DNA from: an uncultured Pirellulaceae bacterium
GTDB lineage: Bacteria; Planctomycetota; Planctomycetia; Pirellulales; Pirellulaceae
Length of the DNA: 5,423 bases
NCBI GenBank assembly: GCA_947259675.1
Contig: CAMYNE010000199.1
Location: 1-5,423 of the forward strand
Direction: 5' to 3'
The notes under the pieces are model-generated. The model did no database searches and was not told where the DNA came from. It saw only the letters and a program-made list of their open reading frames with translations. Position numbers and translations under genes: made by a program. Shown here piece by piece: positions 1-4,643 of the stretch. The stretch's first letter is position 1. Each line of letters begins with the position of its first letter.

Positions 1-996
1 TTTGGCTTTAATAACATCATAGGTTGGCTGCTCGTTCGCAATGTTGATGATGCCTCCGGCGTTGATCACAAAATCCGGAGCGTAGAGCACGTTGCGTCGA
101 TGAAGCAAAGCTCCATCTTCGTCTGCTCCAAGTTGGTTGTTGGCCGCACCTGCCACGATAGGGGCCTGGAGTTGCGGGATCGATGCAGAAGTTAAGACGC
201 ATCCCAATGCACACGGCGCAAACACGTCGGCGGGAACAGTCAAGATCTCGTGCGGCGAGCTCGCCGTGGCATTGAATTCGTCGCAGGCTAGCGTGATCCG
301 TTTCGGATCGATATCGGTAACAGTCAGCTTGGCTCCGGATTCGTGCAGTTGACGGCACAGATCCATACCTACGTGGCCAAGACCTTGGACCGCGATTACC
401 CGATTCTTGACCACAGAGCGATTGCATGAGTCGTTTTCACCAAGTCCCTGATTCCAGGCAAGTGCGGCGAGGATTCCGCAATACACTCCAAAGGCCGTCA
501 TCGTGGACGGGTCGCCACTTCCGCCATGTTCGAGGGGTAATCCGGAGACGTGTTGCGTCGTTTCACTGACAAACAACATGTCCTTGACACTCATTCCCAC
601 GTCTTCGGCAGTAATGTAGCGACCACCCAATGAGTCGACGAACCGACCAAAGCTTTTCATGAGCGCTGGTGTTTTGTCCGAGCTCGAATCGCCAAGTATT
701 ACAGCCTTGCCCCCTCCGCGACCTGTTCCTGCAATCGCGTGCTTGTAACTCATCGCCTTTGACAGCCGTAGTACGTCTGTGATTGCATCGGCCACATCGT
801 CGTAGTTCCACCTTCGGCAACCGCCCAGCGAAGGCCCCAGTTTGGTACTGTGGACGGCAATCAGCGCCCGTAATCCGGTTTGAGGATCCTCACATTGCAC
901 GACAACTTCGTGGCCATCGAATTCCGGGTGAGAACCGAGTGATGCAGTCAGGGATCGAATGATAAGACGATTCGGAAACGTGGAGTCGTTGGTCAA
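1..996 (-). CDS. Leucine dehydrogenase (Glu/Leu/Phe/Val dehydrogenase family), 3' end cut by window edge
   Basis: An NAD-dependent cytosolic enzyme that oxidatively deaminates branched-chain amino acids (Leu, Val, Ile) to 2-oxo acids, or runs in reverse. About 332 codons are present; the family is usually 350-370 residues, so only the C-terminal tail is missing. Counting from the TTG at 996, the N-terminal catalytic domain shows LGPSLGG at 53-59, then the substrate and catalytic lysines K85 (SYK) and K97 (GGGK), 12 residues apart as in Bacillus-type leucine dehydrogenases. ITAEDVG carries the conserved Asp at D132. The Rossmann domain has GLGHVG at 205-210 and an acidic strand end TDID at 227-230, which suits NAD rather than NADP. 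AGGIINIANE lies near the left edge. There is no in-frame ATG downstream of the stop at 1042-1044. TTG at 996 is the best start, but it has no clear Shine-Dalgarno. Exact amino-acid preference (Leu versus Val or Phe) cannot be read from motifs alone. Confidence 0.93.
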   Translation of the reverse strand, partial: MTNDSTFPNRLIIRSLTASLGSHPEFDGHEVVVQCEDPQTGLRALIAVHSTKLGPSLGGCRRWNYDDVADAITDVLRLSKAMSYKHAIAGTGRGGGKAVILGDSSSDKTPALMKSFGRFVDSLGGRYITAEDVGMSVKDMLFVSETTQHVSGLPLEHGGSGDPSTMTAFGVYCGILAALAWNQGLGENDSCNRSVVKNRVIAVQGLGHVGMDLCRQLHESGAKLTVTDIDPKRITLACDEFNATASSPHEILTVPADVFAPCALGCVLTSASIPQLQAPIVAGAANNQLGADEDGALLHRRNVLYAPDFVINAGGIINIANEQPTYDVIKAK

Positions 997-1040
997 AAGA
1001 GTGTCTTTGTTGTTTGAGACGAATGGAATGCAATAAAGGT

Positions 1041-1069
1041 ATTATGATGTTTTATACCGAATCATTGAA
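1041..1069 (-). promoter_or_regulatory. Possible sigma-70-like promoter for the leucine dehydrogenase
   Basis: On the minus strand, CATAAT (1046-1041) matches the -10 consensus at five of six positions. It lies 17 bases from a weak -35, TTCAAT (1069-1064), which matches at three of six. An overlapping TATAAA (1056-1051) is an alternative -10. The element lies about 45 bases upstream of the proposed TTG start. The evidence is consensus matching alone in an AT-rich spot. Confidence 0.25.
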
Positions 1070-1192
1070 CGGCGGATTAGCCAGCCCGGAAAAAAATTGG
1101 GCATTCTGCTGATGTGGCACCGCGGGGCTTTGGGCATTGAAAGACTACGACAACCGGGAAGAAGAAGAAAGGAACACCAGGAACACTGTCGA

Positions 1193-1426
1193 TTACTGCG
1201 GAAACGCAAGTTTCGCGTTTGTTTCACGACTTGCAGAAAAACCGGCGTATCCACCCTGCTGTTGGAACTCTTTGTTATTCGTACCTTCGCTAGTTTTCAT
1301 CCACTTGGAACTGCCCTTCTTGACTTCTTCAACAATCTTTTTGAGCGCGTGATTCTTGGAAAGCGAAAACAATGCGTGGATGTGATCTTCGCCGCCGCCG
1401 ATAACGAGCGCCGGACTCGACCCGTG
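1193..1426 (-). pseudogene. Remnant of a REP-associated / IS200-type Y1 transposase
   Basis: On the minus strand an open stretch of 77 codons lies between stops at 1427-1429 and 1193-1195. It reads like the core of the Y1_Tnp (HUH single-strand transposase) family. It has GGGEDHIHALF with the HxH metal-binding pair, then SKNHALKKIVEEVKKGSSKW, matching the family's block that ends SSKW, then GGYAGFSAS, matching the usual WQ-GYGAFSVS block. The N-terminal strand with its usual start is absent. The region after GFSAS, where the catalytic Tyr and the QxxHH signature should follow, is replaced by unrelated sequence ending in a stop. The Trp and Tyr positions of the WQxGY block have partly drifted (FQQQGGY). 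It is therefore a decayed internal fragment and not a working transposase. No terminal inverted repeats or target duplication were recognised. Assignment is by recalled family motifs, not a search. Confidence 0.68.
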
Positions 1427-1683
1427 CTATCTAAAAATGCGACGCAAAACGTCAAAATCAAAAATCACAAAATCATAGGTTTTCGAATAGGCCCAAATAC
1501 ACAGTTACGCCTGTGCCTTCCGCACTTTCCTTGCCCGCGTCGGTCCGATCCGCCGACGTAATTTGGACGCTGCAGATTCTCAAATGACGCCATCAACTAT
1601 TGAGTAGGTAGGCAGCCAATTTACGGTATTTATTAGTGATTTTTCAGAAAAATTGTTCCTTTACCAATGCGTGGCTGACATCA
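1427..1683. other. Intergenic spacer without a supported gene
   Basis: No convincing coding frame is seen on either strand between the transposase relic and the haloperoxidase promoter region. The stretch contains three copies of AAAATCA (1454-1460, 1461-1467, 1469-1475). It also has a short hairpin, CGTCGG/CCGACG (1538-1543 with 1553-1558, 9-base loop), with no T-run after it on either side. The N-terminal part of the Y1 transposase would be expected here if the element were whole, but no recognisable residue of it is visible. Confidence 0.5.
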
Positions 1684-1713
1684 TTGAGGTTCGGAATCCA
1701 CGTTGTTTATTTT
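1684..1713 (+). promoter_or_regulatory. Weak promoter-like pair ahead of the haloperoxidase
   Basis: TTGAGG (1684-1689, four of six matches to -35) and TATTTT (1708-1713, four of six to -10) are separated by 18 bases. They sit about 28 bases upstream of the ATG at 1741. Support is consensus matching only. The position would leave a short leader containing the ribosome binding site. Confidence 0.2.
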
Positions 1714-1727
1714 GATCTACACGCACC

Positions 1728-1733
1728 GAAGGG
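1728..1733 (+). promoter_or_regulatory. Ribosome binding site deciding the haloperoxidase start
   Basis: GAAGGG ends 7 bases before the ATG at 1741, which is good Shine-Dalgarno spacing. The same frame remains open upstream to a GTG at 1636, but no comparable site precedes that GTG, so the ATG is preferred. Confidence 0.6.
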
Positions 1734-1740
1734 AAAAACG

Positions 1741-3660
1741 ATGGCTCGCAAAAAAAAGACCAACATCAGGAAAAAAGCCACCGCAAAAAAAACGACGACC
1801 AAGAAGTCGCCTTCTCGCAAAAAAGGTTCGACAAGTTCTCGCCAATCCGATTGCCAACAGCGGTACGACGATCGCCTCGCGACGGCATTGAATTCGCCTC
1901 TGGCCCGTTTTCACAAGAGACTGGAACACAATCCGGCGACCGGGGAGGTCGATGCCGATCAATTTTCCCGGATGATCCATCAATTAAGAAGACTGAATTC
2001 GAATCCGGATTCCGAAGCCAAAAACGGATTCCAGCTGGTCACCAATGAGAACATTTGCGATTCGTCGCGAAAGTTTGTAAACCCGCAATCGGGTTGGGCA
2101 CTTGATTCACAGATGACCGACCCGTGCTGCCACAATATCCCGGCACCTCCCGCGTTCGAGTCGGAAATGGCTGCGGCAGAAATGATTGAATTGTACTGGA
2201 TGGCATTGCTCCGCGACGTGCCGTTTACGGAATGGGAAGATCACGAACAGATCGCGGTGGCTTCTGCTGAAATGAGTGATTTGCCGTTGTTTATAAATCG
2301 ACGAAATCCCAATGCCGATCCCAATTCAACTAATGCGGGATTCGAGTGCATTCCTATAAATGCGAAGTCGATTTTTCGCGGAGGGGAACTGGCGCGATTC
2401 TCCAACAATTCGCTCGGTATCTCGGAAAACGTCGGACCTTTTATTTCCCAATTCCTGTTACAGGAAATTCCGTATGGCACCCTGCGGATTCCGCAACGAT
2501 TCATCCATGCGGCTCCCGGCGTCGACTATATGACGGAATGGAACGAGTGGTTGCAGGTACAAGACGGCAAACGGCGAAACGATCGGCAAAATCTGATCGG
2601 AGTCTACGATCCAAACCTCCGTCGCTACCTATCGACGATGCGTGATCTTGCTACCTACGTACATTATGATGCGTTGTACCAGGCTTACCTGAATGCGGCA
2701 TTGATTTTGCTCGACGGTGGATACGCGACAAACCCGGGTAATCCTTATGGTCCGGGCTGTTCGGTGCACGGGATTGGTCAGGATTATAGGCCATTGCAAC
2801 ATCAACATACTCCTATCAAGGGTGGCTGGACGGATCTTTACCCGGACCAGGACGGATTCGGGACATTTGGCGGCCCGCATATTCTCTCTTTGGTTACCGA
2901 GGCGGCGACGCGAGCGCTCAAGGCCGTGTGGCGGCAAAAGTGGACTCACTTGCGACTCCGGCCTGAAGCCTATGGTGGCTTTATCCATCGCGACCAATCC
3001 AACGAGCCAGCCCCGTTTGACGGTTTCCCTCCCCAGGTCGAACGGCTGTTGCGATCGAGTGATGCCATTCGACAATTCCGTGAAGGCAAAGCCGTGCGTC
3101 GCGGCAGAAGGTGGCAAAAACGCCGAGTATCCACACTGCTGCCAATGGCGTTTCCGGAAGGCTCACCCACACACCCGTCGTACGGTGCAGGTCATGCGAC
3201 GGTTGCGGGAGCCTGTGTTACGGTCTTAAAAGCTTTCTTCAACGGTGAAGCACAGATCATCGGTCCGGTGCAAGCCTCGTCCGATGGACAGTATTTAATT
3301 CCCTATCAAGGCTCCGATATACACAGCGGTCGGATGACGGTCGAGCTGGAACTTAACAAACTGGCTTCCAATATTGCGATCGGTCGCGATATGGCCGGAG
3401 TTCACTGGCGGAGCGATTACACCCAAAGCATGCTTCTCGGTCAGCGAGTTACGCTGGATATTTTGTATCGCCAAAGCGCCACATATACCGAAAACTACTG
3501 GTTTATTTTCAACAGCTTCGGTGGCAAGCAAATCAAGGTTGGAGCGGGTGAAATTTATTACGATGGCCAATTGATTGTTTCCAGCAGCTCGGTCGATCCA
3601 TTCGCACCAACATTGCGCGAGCATTGCGTTTTGGCCGAAAAATTAGCAGATGTCGTTTGA
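1741..3660 (+). CDS. Vanadium-dependent haloperoxidase (PAP2-superfamily fold)
   Basis: A 639-residue enzyme that would use vanadate and hydrogen peroxide to oxidise halide (bromide or chloride) to hypohalous acid-type species. Three active-site motifs are in order. K400-x6-R407-P408 lies in QKWTHLRLRPEAYGG. H478-PSYGAGH-485 is the second motif, with H485 the acid-base His. R549-x5-H555-x3-D559 lies in GRDMAGVHWRSDY, with H555 the vanadate-linked His. Family blocks before them include PAPPAF, ELYWMALLRDVPF, RDLATYVHYDALYQAYLNAA and DGFGTFGGPHILSLVTEA. The length suits the bacterial/algal bromoperoxidase-like group. Residues 1-28 hold 11 Lys and 3 Arg, mostly as KK pairs, ahead of the folded part. 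No Sec or Tat signal peptide is visible, so export is not supported. The usual Ser of the SGH motif is Ala (A483). The start is set by the ribosome site at 1728-1733. The gene stands alone: the flanking genes are not functionally linked. Halide preference is uncertain. Confidence 0.93.
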   Translation: MARKKKTNIRKKATAKKTTTKKSPSRKKGSTSSRQSDCQQRYDDRLATALNSPLARFHKRLEHNPATGEVDADQFSRMIHQLRRLNSNPDSEAKNGFQLVTNENICDSSRKFVNPQSGWALDSQMTDPCCHNIPAPPAFESEMAAAEMIELYWMALLRDVPFTEWEDHEQIAVASAEMSDLPLFINRRNPNADPNSTNAGFECIPINAKSIFRGGELARFSNNSLGISENVGPFISQFLLQEIPYGTLRIPQRFIHAAPGVDYMTEWNEWLQVQDGKRRNDRQNLIGVYDPNLRRYLSTMRDLATYVHYDALYQAYLNAALILLDGGYATNPGNPYGPGCSVHGIGQDYRPLQHQHTPIKGGWTDLYPDQDGFGTFGGPHILSLVTEAATRALKAVWRQKWTHLRLRPEAYGGFIHRDQSNEPAPFDGFPPQVERLLRSSDAIRQFREGKAVRRGRRWQKRRVSTLLPMAFPEGSPTHPSYGAGHATVAGACVTVLKAFFNGEAQIIGPVQASSDGQYLIPYQGSDIHSGRMTVELELNKLASNIAIGRDMAGVHWRSDYTQSMLLGQRVTLDILYRQSATYTENYWFIFNSFGGKQIKVGAGEIYYDGQLIVSSSSVDPFAPTLREHCVLAEKLADVV

Positions 3661-3869
3661 TTTTGATCGTCGTCATCGACAAGGCGATGTTCTTGACACC
3701 GAGCAAAAAAACGACCCCTTTCGCTCAAGTTGAGGTGATGTTACCGATGTGGCTGGCTGCGCGCCATGGGACACAAACCCTTGCGCACAGTGCAATCGTG
3801 ATCCGGTGCGAGATCAAGATTCCAGTGTTCTACCTTCAACCCGTTGGTATTGAGCCCTCCCGCTAAATT

Positions 3870-3886
3870 GTGGGCTCGTAGCCCAT
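3870..3886. repeat. REP-like hairpin in the intergenic gap
   Basis: TGGGCT (3871-3876) and AGCCCA (3880-3885) form a perfect 6-bp stem with a 3-base CGT loop, extended by a G-T pair at 3870/3886. GAGCCC at 3852-3857 can also pair with GGGCTC at 3872-3877, so two mutually exclusive hairpins are possible. No T-run follows on the plus strand, so it is a poor intrinsic terminator for the haloperoxidase gene. It resembles short palindromes that I associate with interspersed repeats of planctomycete genomes; this is recollection, not a search. Confidence 0.45.
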
Positions 3887-3911
3887 CCTCCTTGGCGTTG
3901 TCTGAAGATCG

Positions 3912-3933
3912 GTTATCGTACGGGTTTGATAAC
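3912..3933. promoter_or_regulatory. Inverted repeat upstream of the cytidylyltransferase (possible operator or leader hairpin)
   Basis: GTTATC (3912-3917) and GATAAC (3928-3933) are perfect inverted copies separated by 10 bases. They end 26 bases before the GTG start at 3960. The arms are short, so chance is possible. The position would suit a dimeric regulator's operator or a small leader stem-loop. Confidence 0.25.
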
Positions 3934-3946
3934 GAGGCCTTCGACT

Positions 3947-3950
3947 GGAG
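3947..3950 (+). promoter_or_regulatory. Ribosome binding site deciding the cytidylyltransferase start
   Basis: GGAG lies 9 bases before the GTG at 3960. An in-frame TTG at 3954 would be only 3 bases away, which is too close, so the GTG is chosen as start. Confidence 0.5.
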
Positions 3951-3959
3951 CCATTGTTC

Positions 3960-4643
3960 GTGGAAATTCTCGATTTAATCCTGTTGGCTGCGGGCAGAGG
4001 GACCCGAGCGGTCGAGCCAGTTGCCAAACAGTTCCTTGACCTCGGCGGCAAGCCAGTCTTGATTCGGGCCCTTTCGAAGTTCGAGGGCCTTCCGTTTGTG
4101 GGCACCAAATATGTGACGGTACATCCTGATGATATAAACTTCGTGCAGAACTTGTTACTACAGCATCAGATTACGAATTTTGAACTTGTTCGTGGTGGAA
4201 AGTCGCGGCAAGAATCGGTGCGATTGGCTCTCGAACACGTGCGTACCGATCGCGTCATCACCCACAATGCGGCCTTGCCTTTTGTTACCAGAGAACTGAT
4301 TCGCAACGTGGTTCGCGAAAACTATCCGTGCGTGACGACGGTCACCCCAGTTGGATACAGTCTCTGCCGTGGCGAAGAATTTGGCGAGGAAATGGTGCAC
4401 CCCGAGAAGCTCCAAGTCATCAACACACCTCAATCATTTCACACTAAGACTTTTCGTGAATGCCACCGGAAGGCATATGAAGAAAACCTGGAGGTCAGAA
4501 CCGATTGCGAGCTGATGCTGGCCAACGGCTATCAGGTCAAGTTTGTTAAAGGCGATCCCGAGAACTTCAAGATCACCACGCCACTCGACGTCTTATTGGC
4601 AAAATCGCTGGCTGCAAACAAGGCCGAACAGGAGAACGGTTAA
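3960..4643 (+). CDS. IspD/TarI-family cytidylyltransferase (ispD-like), substrate uncertain
   Basis: A 227-residue protein of the IspD family, whose members join CTP and a phosphorylated alcohol (MEP in isoprenoid synthesis, ribitol-5-phosphate for TarI) to give a CDP-alcohol. The nucleotide side is intact. It has LLAAGRGTR (8-16, with R16), AKQFL (22-26, with K23), RGGKSRQESV with R83, TPQSF at 156-160, TD at 181-182 and NFKITTPLD with K204, the counterpart of E. coli K213. The length is normal. The block usually reading HDAARPF reads HNAALPF (102-108), so Asp is replaced by Asn (N103) and Arg by Leu (L106). The Arg usually found a few residues before TPQ (E. coli R157) aligns with a Pro. 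These positions bind the MEP phosphate or catalytic metal in E. coli, so the acceptor may differ. The overall look (THNA.LPFVT, KITT) is nearer TarI than E. coli IspD. The neighbour at 4640 is a CDP-alcohol transferase on the other strand. Automated annotation would probably call this ispD. Confidence 0.85.
   Translation: MEILDLILLAAGRGTRAVEPVAKQFLDLGGKPVLIRALSKFEGLPFVGTKYVTVHPDDINFVQNLLLQHQITNFELVRGGKSRQESVRLALEHVRTDRVITHNAALPFVTRELIRNVVRENYPCVTTVTPVGYSLCRGEEFGEEMVHPEKLQVINTPQSFHTKTFRECHRKAYEENLEVRTDCELMLANGYQVKFVKGDPENFKITTPLDVLLAKSLAANKAEQENG

Noticed and set aside
1538..1558. Hairpin CGTCGG-N9-CCGACG as a terminator
   Set aside because: No T-run follows on either strand, and no gene ends nearby.
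1097..1561. Plus-strand open frame of 154 codons in the gap
   Set aside because: It lies antisense to the transposase relic, whose minus-strand translation matches a known family. The plus product is rich in Arg/Leu/Phe, shows no domain and has no ribosome site.
1636..1740. Upstream extension of the haloperoxidase from GTG 1636 (35 extra residues)
   Set aside because: No Shine-Dalgarno precedes the GTG, the added residues do not form a signal peptide, and the ATG at 1741 has a well-spaced GAAGGG.
2629..3229. Long overlapping frames of 160-170 codons on both strands inside the haloperoxidase gene
   Set aside because: The plus +1 frame carries all catalytic motifs of a known enzyme; the others are shadow frames with no recognisable features.
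3624..3866. Plus-strand frame of 80 codons after the haloperoxidase
   Set aside because: It begins inside the haloperoxidase gene, has no ribosome site or recognisable motif, and ends in the hairpin region.
3954..3959. TTG at 3954 as start of the cytidylyltransferase
   Set aside because: The only Shine-Dalgarno-like GGAG would be 3 bases away; GTG at 3960 has 9-base spacing.
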